Positions 40,484 through 49,140 of a stretch of 64,000 bases of DNA are shown here, in pieces. The translations under genes and the position numbers were made by a program. Source of the stretch: Lacinutrix sp. Bg11-31 (GTDB lineage Bacteria; Bacteroidota; Bacteroidia; Flavobacteriales; Flavobacteriaceae). Location of the stretch: NCBI RefSeq assembly GCF_002831665.1, contig NZ_CP025118.1, forward strand, positions 2,046,001-2,110,000. Direction: 5' to 3'. The notes under the pieces were generated by a model. It was not told the origin of the DNA, did no database searches, and saw only the letters and a program-made list of their open reading frames with translations. Position 1 is the first letter of the stretch; every line of letters begins with the position of its first letter.

Positions 40484-40858
40484 TTACTTCTTAGGGCGTT
40501 TAGCACCATACTTAGATCTACGTTGCGTACGACCATCAACACCTGCGGTATCTAATGCTCCACGTACAATGTGATATCTAACTCCTGGTAAATCTTTTAC
40601 CCTTCCACCTCTAACCAATACTATCGAGTGCTCTTGTAAATTATGTCCTTCACCACCGATGTATGCATTAACCTCGTTACCGTTTGTTAAACGAACCCTT
40701 GCTACCTTACGCATTGCTGAGTTAGGTTTTTTAGGTGTCGTTGTATAAACACGAGTACACACACCACGTCTTTGCGGACAAGAATCTAAAGCAGCCGATT
40801 TACTCTTCTTGGTTATTTTGGCTCTTCCTTTTCTTACTAATTGTGAAATTGTTGGCAT
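40484..40858 (-). CDS. rpsL: Ribosomal protein S12 (uS12)
   Basis: This 124-residue decoding-centre protein carries the conserved loops [20 protein letters not shown] and [20 protein letters not shown]. The lysines equivalent to E. coli positions 43 and 88 are present, so streptomycin-sensitive alleles are predicted. It is the first gene of the ribosomal block. A perfect flavobacterial promoter lies 45-75 bases upstream. Confidence 0.98.
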   Translation of the reverse strand: MPTISQLVRKGRAKITKKSKSAALDSCPQRRGVCTRVYTTTPKKPNSAMRKVARVRLTNGNEVNAYIGGEGHNLQEHSIVLVRGGRVKDLPGVRYHIVRGALDTAGVDGRTQRRSKYGAKRPKK

Positions 40859-40902
40859 ATATCTTAATATGTAAATTTAATTGACCTCTTTTAAGAGGGA
40901 TG

Positions 40903-40933
40903 CAAATGTAGAAATTTATTTTTGAATTTCAAA
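40903..40933 (-). promoter_or_regulatory. Consensus promoter of the rpsL-rpsG-fusA-rpsJ unit
   Basis: On the minus strand TTTG, 19 bases and TACATTTG match both flavobacterial promoter elements exactly. The predicted leader of about 40 bases contains a small CCTCTT/AAGAGG inverted repeat at 40885-40898. Confidence 0.85.
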
Positions 40934-41037
40934 CCCTAAAAGATTAATTTTCAATACTTTTTTATTTTTTTCTTTACGCCTATATTATATGTATAGTTTT
41001 TCCATTAAATTTACATCATAAATAATACATAGAATTC

Positions 41038-42732
41038 GTGTGCAAATATACTTACTTTCTTATTTTAATACTCTGTTTTTTTTCTTCGGAATTAAATGCT
41101 CAGAATTTGAGTTTAAAAATCACTGGTTCAAATGAAAAAGAAACTACAATAATTACAAATTTCGGCTATAAGCAAAACCACTTTGATTATAATTCAATTA
41201 TTAATGAAGCAAATTCGTTTCATGAGAAAATAATTAAAACTGGCTATATTGAGAGCAAGCGTTTATTAATAAAAAAAAATAACGACAGTTCTTTTCAAAT
41301 TAAATTTCAATTAAAAAACAAATATGAAACTATTGAGATAAATTACGATTCAACTAAAATAAAAAAAAGCTTAATAAGTTCGGTCTATAAAGAAAGCTCC
41401 AGTAATTATTTTGTAGTCCCTTTTAATAATATAGAAGAAACACTTGAACATATTAATATCAAAATCGCTAATAATGGCTTTCCATTTACAAAGGTCAAGC
41501 TTTCAGAAATTAAAATCAAAGACAAGAAAACCTTAGTAGCACAACTAATCATTGAAAAAGAAGAAAACAAGCGCAGTTTAGACAAAATAGTCATTAAAGG
41601 CTATGAGAAATTTCCTAAATCTTATTTAAGAAGGTATTTAAAAATTAAGCCTAACAAAGTTTTTAATATTGAAACAATAAAGAACAAAATGATTGCGCTA
41701 AATAATTTACGCTTTGCGGAACAAACCAAAGAGTCTGAAGTTTTATTTACAAAAGACTCAACTACCTTATATATATACCTTCAAAAATCGCAGAGTAATA
41801 CTTTTGATGGCTTCTTAGGGTTTAGCACAAATGAAGAAACAAATAAATTAGATTTTAATGGTTACATAGATTTAGAATTAAATAATAATCTAAATTATGG
41901 AGAAACTTTCAACCTACTTTATAAAAGTGATGAAAGCGAACAAAAAAATTTCGAAGCAATACTAAACCTACCTTATTTATTCTCAACTCCAATTGGAACA
42001 GAGATTTCATTAAAAATATTAAAAAGAGATAGTTCCTTTACATCCGTAAATCAAAAAGCTAGCGTATTTTATCAATTGAATTCAAAAAACAGAGTGTTTT
42101 TAGGAATTGAAAGTACCGAATCTAGCAACCTATTAGAAAATAAAAACAATTCTCCAATAACAGACTACAAAAGTAATCTCTACAATCTTAAATATATTTT
42201 TGAAAACAGATGGGTTTCAAATTCGTTATTTCAAATAAAGAATAGAGTAAAATTAGAATTAGGTTTAGGTAAACGAAAAACAGATCTTTATAATGAAGGT
42301 CAAGAAAAAATAACTATAGATGCATTCCATAGTTTTCAACTTAACTTAAAAAATAGTTTTTTTACAAGAATAAATGGAGCCTTATTGAATTCGGATTCCT
42401 ATTTTGAAAATGAACTCTTCAGATTTGGCGGCATAAACTCCATAAGAGGTTTTACAGAAAATAGCGTACTTGCAAGTCGCTATATTATTCTAAATACAGA
42501 ATACAGGTACAAATTAAGCAATAGTATATACGCGCACACAATATTAGATTTCTCTAATTTTGAAAACAAATTATCTAAGACTAAAGAAAATCTATATGGT
42601 TTTGGATTAGGGTTTGGTATTAAAACAAAAGCAGGGTTATTAAAATTCAATTTTGCAAATGGTAAAACAGAAACACAAAGTTTTCAATTTTCTAATAGTA
42701 AAATACACCTCAGTTTAGTCTCTATATTTTAG
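41038..42732 (+). CDS. Omp85/BamA-like outer-membrane protein
   Basis: This is a 564-residue predicted outer-membrane barrel with a signal peptide (about 1-22, ending ELNAQ). One recognisable POTRA-like unit lies at about 180-245 (IVIKGYEKFPKSYLRRYLKI). The barrel carries the RFGGINSIRGFTENS segment, matching the conserved lid-loop motif of the Omp85 family, and ends VSIF. It is shorter than BamA, which has five POTRAs, so it is an accessory surface-antigen-like family member. The start is GTG at 41038, since no ATG gives a signal peptide. It diverges from rpsL. Confidence 0.8.
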   Translation: MCKYTYFLILILCFFSSELNAQNLSLKITGSNEKETTIITNFGYKQNHFDYNSIINEANSFHEKIIKTGYIESKRLLIKKNNDSSFQIKFQLKNKYETIEINYDSTKIKKSLISSVYKESSSNYFVVPFNNIEETLEHINIKIANNGFPFTKVKLSEIKIKDKKTLVAQLIIEKEENKRSLDKIVIKGYEKFPKSYLRRYLKIKPNKVFNIETIKNKMIALNNLRFAEQTKESEVLFTKDSTTLYIYLQKSQSNTFDGFLGFSTNEETNKLDFNGYIDLELNNNLNYGETFNLLYKSDESEQKNFEAILNLPYLFSTPIGTEISLKILKRDSSFTSVNQKASVFYQLNSKNRVFLGIESTESSNLLENKNNSPITDYKSNLYNLKYIFENRWVSNSLFQIKNRVKLELGLGKRKTDLYNEGQEKITIDAFHSFQLNLKNSFFTRINGALLNSDSYFENELFRFGGINSIRGFTENSVLASRYIILNTEYRYKLSNSIYAHTILDFSNFENKLSKTKENLYGFGLGFGIKTKAGLLKFNFANGKTETQSFQFSNSKIHLSLVSIF

Positions 42733-42791
42733 TTTAACAAGACTTAAAAAAAACTTTTTTGAAAAAAAAACGAAATTTTAACCATTAAATA

Positions 42792-42822
42792 TTGTTTTAT
42801 TAACTTTTTATTATGATTTTTG
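42792..42822 (+). promoter_or_regulatory. Putative promoter of the SusC/SusD operon
   Basis: TTG at 42792, a 20-base spacer and GATTTTTG at 42815 match the flavobacterial promoter in all but one base. The leader would be about 22 bases. Confidence 0.5.
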
Positions 42823-42850
42823 ACACAGACTAATTCAAATAAAATATAAA

Positions 42851-45800
42851 ATGAAAACAAAGTTTAGTGGAATTTTAACGCTATTACTAGCGTTTGTTGT
42901 GCAACTCTCGTTCGCACAAGGGAAAACAATTTCAGGTACAATCTCCGATGGAGACAATTTACCCTTACCTGGAGTAAATGTTGTTGTTAAAGGTACAAGT
43001 AATGGTACGACAACAGATTTTGACGGTAATTATTCAATTTCAGCAAATACAGGAGATGTATTAGTATTCTCTTTTGTTGGAAACAATGAAGAAAAAACTG
43101 TTGGAGCTAATAACAAAATCAGTTTTACAATGCTTGAAAATCAACTTGAAGAAGTTGTAATTACAGCCCTTGGTATCAAGAAAGCTGAAAAAGCAATTGG
43201 TTATTCTGTTCAAAAAGTATCAGGTGATGGACTTACTGAAGCTAGAGAAGGAAACTTAGTAAATGCACTTTCTGGTAAAGCTGCAGGTATTCAAGTAACT
43301 AACAGTTCTGGTAGTGTAGGTGCTTCTTCAAGAATAGTATTAAGAGGTAACTCTACTATTACTGGTAACAACCAACCTCTATTTGTTGTTGATGGTGTAC
43401 CATTAGACAATTCTAGTTATAGTTCTGCCGGTTCTGGTGGAGGTAGAGATTTACCTAATGGAGCTGCAGACATTAATCCTGATGACATTGAATCAATCTC
43501 GGTTTTAAAAGGACCTAATGCTGCTGCATTATATGGAGTTCGTGGTGCTAATGGTGTAATTGTTATTACAACTAAATCAGGAGGTAATAAAGATGGTTCA
43601 TTTAGCGTAAATATTAACTCTAATGCAACTTTTTCTAACCCTCTAAAACTTCCAAGTTACCAAAATTCTTATGGTCAAGGTGGAGACACAAACTATTTTG
43701 AATTTGTAGATGGTGCTAGTGGAGGAATTGGTGATGGTGTTGATGAAAGTTGGGGACCTGCTTTAGACGTTGGACTTGAATTTGTTCAATGGAACTCTCA
43801 ATTAAATGGAGGACAAGCATTACCATGGGTATCTAACCCAGATAACGTTAAAGACTTTTTCGATACAGGAGTAGCTTTAAGTAATAGTATTAGTGTTACT
43901 AAAGGTGGTCAAGGTGGATCAATGAGATTTTCTTTAGGAAAAAGTGAACAAGATGGAATGGTGCCTTTTACTGAATTAAACAGATTAAATCTTGGATTTA
44001 ACGGTAAAATGGATTTAGGAAAGAAATTTCACGGAGGTATGTCTATGAGTTATATTAACTCTGAAAGTGATAACTTACCAACAGGTGGTTATAACAACGA
44101 AAACCCAATGCAACAATTTATCTGGTCTGCTAGACAAGTGAATTTTTCTGATTTAAGAGATTGGAGAAACTTCCCTTTAGCGCCTTCTAATACTGCAGCT
44201 GCAGGAACACCTTTAAACTGGAATCATAATTTCCAAAATAATCCTTATTGGATTTTAGAAAACAATAGGAATACATTTGCAAAAAATCGTTATGTAGGAA
44301 ACATTTATTTCACTTACGATTTCTCTGACAAATTTAGTGCTACAGCAAAATACAGTAGAGATCAATATGCTCAAGCAGAAAGTATTATTAAAGCAAAAGG
44401 ATCAAATGAGTCTCCAGACGGAGCTTACACAGAGGTAAAAAGAGATTATACTGAAGCAAACATAGAACTGTTATTATCTTATAATACAGATTTATCTGAC
44501 GACTTCACACTATCTCTTAATGCAGGTACTAATGGAATGAAAAGAAATTATTCTTCTTTAATTGGTAGTGCTCCTGGATTAGAGCTTCCTGGTTTATATA
44601 ATTTATCTAACATTTTAACAGGTGCCACACCTACTTATTCTAACTATTCATCTGAAAGACGTATTAATAGTGTTTACGGATTTGGTTCTATAGGATATAA
44701 TGATTATTTATTTTTAGAATTTTCAGGAAGAAATGATTGGGCTTCGGTATTACCTGTAGCAAACAATTCATTCTTTTATCCTTCAGTTTCTTTATCTGCA
44801 ATTGTATCAGATATGGTAGAATTGGATGGAGCTAAAATTGATTATCTTAAATTAAGAGGTGGTTGGTCTAAAGTTGGTAGTACAGGTGCATTAGGACCAT
44901 ACAACTTAAACCAAACTTACGGATTATCTAATAATGCTTTTGGTAATCAAGCATCAACACCTAACACAAGATTTAGTAATACATTAACTCCTGAGACTGT
45001 AACTGGTTATGAAGCTGGTATAGATGTTAGAATGTTTAATAGTAAAATTAAATTTAGTGCTACTTACTACAATCAGTTAAGTACAGATTTATTATTACCA
45101 ATACAGTTATCTGCTTCAACAGGTGTTACAAGCGCATGGAAAAATGCAGGTGAAATGGAGAATAAAGGTATTGAGTTATCTTTAGGAGCTACAGTTATTG
45201 AAAATGACAATTTCAAATTAGGTGTTGATTTCAATTGGGCTAAAAACAAAAACGAAGTAGTTTCTTTAGGAGGACTTGATTCTTACATTTTAGGTAGCCA
45301 ATGGGGAGTTAGACTTGAAGCAAGACCTGGACAACCTTATGGTGTTCTTGTAGGTCGTGGTTTCGAGAGAAACGACTCTGGTCAAGTAATATATGAGAAT
45401 GGATTACCTAAAATAGATGATACTTATAAAGTTTTAGGAGATATTGCTCCAGACTGGACTGGTGGTGTAAGTCTTAATATGCAATATAAAGGTTTTACAT
45501 TAAATACATTAGTTGATGCCAAAATAGGAGGAGATGTACATAGTATGTCTTACGCTTGGGGTAGATATGCTGGTACTTTAGAAGAAACTTTAGAAGGAAG
45601 AGAAACTGGTGTTGTTGGTAATGGTGTAATGTCAGACGGTTCTGGAGGTTATGTTCAAAACAACGTTGTAACTACTGCTAAATTATTTAACCAAAATGCT
45701 TTTGGTAACGGTGTTGAAGAAAGTGCAATTTTTGATGCATCTTATGTTAAATTAAGATCTGTATCAATTGGTTATTCTTTACCTCAAAGTTTACTTAAAG

Positions 45801-45982
45801 GAACATTTATCTCTAACGCTAAATTTGCAGTAGTAGGTAGAAATTTAGCAATACTACATTCTAATGTTCCACATATTGATCCAGAGACTGGTTTCAGTAG
45901 TGGTAACGGAGAACAAGGGCAAGAATTTGGTCAAATACCATCTGCTCGTTCTATTGGATTTAACGTTAACTTATCATTTTAA
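42851..45982 (+). CDS. SusC/RagA-family TonB-linked outer-membrane transporter
   Basis: This 1043-residue transporter forms the barrel under a SusD lid and imports glycans or peptides with TonB energy. It has a signal peptide (about 1-22, ending SFAQ), a carboxypeptidase-D-like regulatory domain (about 25-100, GVNVVVKGTSNGTTTDFDGN) and a TonB-box/plug domain (GKAAGIQVTNSSGSVGASSR, LFVVDGVPLDN, LKGPNAAALYGVRGANGVIV). The barrel ends SIGFNVNLSF. The SusD gene starts 12 bases downstream. The substrate cannot be read from the sequence, and no glycoside hydrolase is linked. Confidence 0.96.
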   Translation: MKTKFSGILTLLLAFVVQLSFAQGKTISGTISDGDNLPLPGVNVVVKGTSNGTTTDFDGNYSISANTGDVLVFSFVGNNEEKTVGANNKISFTMLENQLEEVVITALGIKKAEKAIGYSVQKVSGDGLTEAREGNLVNALSGKAAGIQVTNSSGSVGASSRIVLRGNSTITGNNQPLFVVDGVPLDNSSYSSAGSGGGRDLPNGAADINPDDIESISVLKGPNAAALYGVRGANGVIVITTKSGGNKDGSFSVNINSNATFSNPLKLPSYQNSYGQGGDTNYFEFVDGASGGIGDGVDESWGPALDVGLEFVQWNSQLNGGQALPWVSNPDNVKDFFDTGVALSNSISVTKGGQGGSMRFSLGKSEQDGMVPFTELNRLNLGFNGKMDLGKKFHGGMSMSYINSESDNLPTGGYNNENPMQQFIWSARQVNFSDLRDWRNFPLAPSNTAAAGTPLNWNHNFQNNPYWILENNRNTFAKNRYVGNIYFTYDFSDKFSATAKYSRDQYAQAESIIKAKGSNESPDGAYTEVKRDYTEANIELLLSYNTDLSDDFTLSLNAGTNGMKRNYSSLIGSAPGLELPGLYNLSNILTGATPTYSNYSSERRINSVYGFGSIGYNDYLFLEFSGRNDWASVLPVANNSFFYPSVSLSAIVSDMVELDGAKIDYLKLRGGWSKVGSTGALGPYNLNQTYGLSNNAFGNQASTPNTRFSNTLTPETVTGYEAGIDVRMFNSKIKFSATYYNQLSTDLLLPIQLSASTGVTSAWKNAGEMENKGIELSLGATVIENDNFKLGVDFNWAKNKNEVVSLGGLDSYILGSQWGVRLEARPGQPYGVLVGRGFERNDSGQVIYENGLPKIDDTYKVLGDIAPDWTGGVSLNMQYKGFTLNTLVDAKIGGDVHSMSYAWGRYAGTLEETLEGRETGVVGNGVMSDGSGGYVQNNVVTTAKLFNQNAFGNGVEESAIFDASYVKLRSVSIGYSLPQSLLKGTFISNAKFAVVGRNLAILHSNVPHIDPETGFSSGNGEQGQEFGQIPSARSIGFNVNLSF

Positions 45983-45994
45983 AAAAAAAATAAC

Positions 45995-47413
45995 ATGAAA
46001 AACACAAAATTAATCCTTCTAATGTTTTTATCACTAGCTGTTTTTAGCTGTGATCAAGATTTTGAAGAAGTAAATACAGACCCTAATAATGCTACAGTTA
46101 TACCTGCGCATTTATTATTAGGTAATTTGATTAGAATTAATCAAAATGAAATGTATCTCGTACAAGGAAGTGGAGATATGGGAGAGTGTTGGGCTCAACA
46201 CTGGTCTAAAGTTCAATATAATGATGAAGCTCGTTATATTCCAAGAAGAGGTTCTATAGATAGAATATGGAACGTATTATATGCTTCTGTATTAAGTGAT
46301 GCTAAATCAATGTATGAATTAGCTGGAGAAGAAGGAAACTCAAATTTACAAGCAGTTTCTCTAATAATTCAAGCAAATTCATTTCAAATATTAACAGATT
46401 TATATGGTCCAATTCCATTTGCTGAAGCATTAAACGAAGCAGTAGAACAACCAGCTTACAGTACTTCTGAAGAAGTATATGCAGGTATTCTTTCTATGTT
46501 AGACCAAGCAGATGCTTTATTAGCAGCTAACACTGGTGAAATAGTAGCAACTTCAGATTTATTATATTCTGGAGATGCTAGTAAATGGCAAAAATTAGGG
46601 AATTCATTAAAATTTAAAGCATTAATGCGTAGCAATGGTTCTAATAGTGAACTACAAGCTTTAGTAAATGAAGGTCAGATGTTTTCATCTAATGCGGATA
46701 ATGCACAATTAGTGTATACAGACTTAGATCCTGATGCTAACCCAATTTTTGAAACTATCGTTTTTGGTAATAGACCAGAATATAAAATTTCTTCTGCTGT
46801 AGTAGATATTTTAACGGGCTTAGGTGATCCAAGATTATCAGTTTATGCAGGATTAAATGCAGATGGTGATATTGTTGGTAAACCAGCAGGATATTTAAAT
46901 TTACCTAGTGAAACTTTAGGTTACACTTATGGAAATATTAGTCCATTAGGAGATAAGTACTTAGACCCTACATTACCTGGAGTAATGTTATCTTACTCGC
47001 AGTTAAGCCTTTTAATGGCTGAAGCGGCTAATGAAGGAAAAATTAGTGGTGGTATGGTTGCTGCAAAAACTTTTATGGATCAAGGAATAGCAGCTAGTTT
47101 CGACTTTAACGCTATTGGTGGTGCTGGAGCTTATTCATCTGCGATTACTTTTAGTAGTCAAACTGATGCAAGAGCAAAAATTGCAACTCAAGAATGGATT
47201 GCATTATTTGGTCAAGGTTTTGAAGCTTGGACAGAATGGAGAAGAACAGGATTCCCTGCTTTAACACCTGCTGTTGACGGTGACTTACCATCTATTCCAA
47301 CTAGATTGTATTATCCTACGACAGAAGCGTCTTTAAACGCAGCTAGTTATAATGCTGCAAAAGCAACATTAAATAATGGAGATGCTTTAGATTCTACATT
47401 ATTCTGGCAATAA
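45995..47413 (+). CDS. SusD/RagB-family surface lipoprotein
   Basis: This 472-residue lipoprotein is the substrate-binding lid of the SusC transporter. The lipobox LAVFSC (Cys19) is followed by acidic residues. Helical TPR-like segments typical of SusD-like proteins are visible, including PNNATVIPAHLLLGNLIRIN, SFQILTDLYGPIPFAEALNE and the C-terminal WIALFGQGFEAWTEWRRTGF. The protein ends a few residues after STLFWQ-type sequence, as in the SusD-like_2 group. It is co-transcribed with SusC. Confidence 0.95.
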   Translation: MKNTKLILLMFLSLAVFSCDQDFEEVNTDPNNATVIPAHLLLGNLIRINQNEMYLVQGSGDMGECWAQHWSKVQYNDEARYIPRRGSIDRIWNVLYASVLSDAKSMYELAGEEGNSNLQAVSLIIQANSFQILTDLYGPIPFAEALNEAVEQPAYSTSEEVYAGILSMLDQADALLAANTGEIVATSDLLYSGDASKWQKLGNSLKFKALMRSNGSNSELQALVNEGQMFSSNADNAQLVYTDLDPDANPIFETIVFGNRPEYKISSAVVDILTGLGDPRLSVYAGLNADGDIVGKPAGYLNLPSETLGYTYGNISPLGDKYLDPTLPGVMLSYSQLSLLMAEAANEGKISGGMVAAKTFMDQGIAASFDFNAIGGAGAYSSAITFSSQTDARAKIATQEWIALFGQGFEAWTEWRRTGFPALTPAVDGDLPSIPTRLYYPTTEASLNAASYNAAKATLNNGDALDSTLFWQ

Positions 47414-47432
47414 TTTTAAAAAAAAGAAAAAC

Positions 47433-48275
47433 ATGAAAAACATAAAAAAATTATTAGGATTACTTACAATAGCACTTATGGTGTTTAGTTGTACAGACGA
47501 TTATTCTGAGGCAATAGAAGTTTCAGGAAATGCAGGTTTTCTAGTTGATGTATCAACTCAATCATCTGGAGCTCTTTTAGGTTCGCCTGAAACGGGTACT
47601 CCGATAGCTGATGCACCTGTAACAGTATCTGAAGCTGCTTTAGATTTAAATGTATTATTAGTTGCTGGCGATTTAAGTACTGTTAGTGAAGTTAAAATAA
47701 CGAAACAAATAAATAACGGTACAATATCTGTAGTTGCTCAATCTACTACATTGCCTTTAAATGTTTCAATAAGTTCAATCGCTGAATTCTTACAAGGAAG
47801 TGGTTTAACAGAATCGGATCTACGTATTGGTGATGTTGTAAAGTTTGTAGTTCAAGTTGTTAAAACAGATGGACAGGTTTATCAATTTGATAATCAAGGT
47901 CGTTTTAATCTAACTTTAAATTGTTCTTCTGACTTAACTGGAACTTATGTTATGACAAATACTGTTTGTGCATCTTCAGAAATGGTTACAATTAGCCAAA
48001 ACTCTGATGGTACTTGGGCTTTAAGTCAAGCTGATGGTGGTTTATTACAATTCTGTTCTTCAAATACTACTTTTGTTAATCCTGGTACTATTGAAGTTGG
48101 TTGTGGAGGTATAGTTACTTCAACAGAAGGAGCACAATATTGTGGAAGTAATGGTATTGGTTGTATTACTGGTGGTTCTTGGGATCAAAACTCAGGTGTT
48201 TTAACACTAGATAACACAAATACCTTCTTTACTTGGGCTGCTTCTAGTTATACATCAACTTACGTAAGAATATAA
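47433..48275 (+). CDS. Lipoprotein of unknown function in the SusCD operon
   Basis: This is a 280-residue lipoprotein with lipobox MVFSC (Cys20) followed by Thr-Asp-Asp. The remainder is beta-rich, with an Ig-like first half and a cysteine-containing second half that includes NCSSDLTGTYVMTNTVCASS and IGCITGGSWDQNSG. No named domain was recognised beyond similarity to the outer lipoproteins that often follow SusD genes. It lies 19 bases after SusD and probably acts as a further surface binding protein of this system (inference). Confidence 0.75.
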   Translation: MKNIKKLLGLLTIALMVFSCTDDYSEAIEVSGNAGFLVDVSTQSSGALLGSPETGTPIADAPVTVSEAALDLNVLLVAGDLSTVSEVKITKQINNGTISVVAQSTTLPLNVSISSIAEFLQGSGLTESDLRIGDVVKFVVQVVKTDGQVYQFDNQGRFNLTLNCSSDLTGTYVMTNTVCASSEMVTISQNSDGTWALSQADGGLLQFCSSNTTFVNPGTIEVGCGGIVTSTEGAQYCGSNGIGCITGGSWDQNSGVLTLDNTNTFFTWAASSYTSTYVRI

Positions 48276-48295
48276 TTTATTAAATAGAAACAATT

Positions 48296-49075
48296 ATGAA
48301 AAAAATAAAATTAAGTTCGTCCTTATTAGTATTAGCTTTATTAGTGTTCGCAAGCTGCGATTCTGATGATGATGGTACTGGTAATAGTACGATGGTTGCA
48401 AAAGATGTAAACGTAAACTACGTTATCCCTTTTGGTAATCAAGTAAATATAGTAGAGACAGATATGACTTATTCATATACTGCTCAATTATCTGCTGCAC
48501 AAATTGTTGATACGTATGTGCCTGTTACATTAGTAGGAGGAACAGCTACAGAGGGTGAAGATTTCGATTTTGATCATTCTATTTATATTGGTAGCAGATC
48601 TGCAGAGATGGTAACTGGAACAGTTACTATTCACAGAGATTTAGCAGTTGAACCTACTGAAACTTTTACATTAAGAATTGGAGATCCTGTTATAAATGCA
48701 AATTCTACTCCTCAAGAAATAACATTTACTCTTGTAGATTATGTAACTTGTAATTGGACTTTTGAAATGACTGATACATACGGTGACGGATGGAATGGTG
48801 GTTACATCGAAGTAAATTCTAATGGTGACATTTCAACTTATGCTGCTGAAAATTTAGATGGCGTAACTGGATCTGAAACTCAAGTAATTGATGTTGCTAT
48901 TCAAGATGCAGTAGACTTCTCAATTACTTATGTTTCTGGTGGAGGAACTGGTAATGGACCAGGATGGGAAAGTGAAAACAATTATGTAATTACTTCTCCA
49001 GATGGTACAGTTTATTCTGACGGACCTATTCCAACAGCTGGAGTAATTGTAAGTGGTTCTGATGCATGTAACTAA
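48296..49075 (+). CDS. Lipoprotein with Calx-beta-like and YGDGWNG modules
   Basis: This 259-residue lipoprotein has lipobox VFASC (Cys21) followed by Asp-Ser-Asp-Asp-Asp. The first half resembles a Calx-beta-type strand pattern (GGTATEGEDFDFDHSIYIGS, VEPTETFTLRIGDP). The second half starts with TFEMTDTYGDGWNGGYIEVN, a motif found in secreted beta-sandwich modules. It is the last gene of the SusCD operon, with a strong terminator 25 bases after the stop. A surface-exposed binding role is inferred. Confidence 0.72.
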   Translation: MKKIKLSSSLLVLALLVFASCDSDDDGTGNSTMVAKDVNVNYVIPFGNQVNIVETDMTYSYTAQLSAAQIVDTYVPVTLVGGTATEGEDFDFDHSIYIGSRSAEMVTGTVTIHRDLAVEPTETFTLRIGDPVINANSTPQEITFTLVDYVTCNWTFEMTDTYGDGWNGGYIEVNSNGDISTYAAENLDGVTGSETQVIDVAIQDAVDFSITYVSGGGTGNGPGWESENNYVITSPDGTVYSDGPIPTAGVIVSGSDACN

Positions 49076-49100
49076 TTATTAGTTATAATTACAATATTTT

Positions 49101-49130
49101 AAAAGCCATCTCCTAGAGATGGCTTTTTTT
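49101..49130 (+). terminator. Terminator of the SusCD operon
   Basis: aaaagccatct and agatggctttt form an 11-bp stem over a 5-base loop, followed by seven T residues. It ends the four-gene operon just 10 bases before the next ATG. Confidence 0.93.
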
Positions 49131-49140
49131 AATTTAAGAA

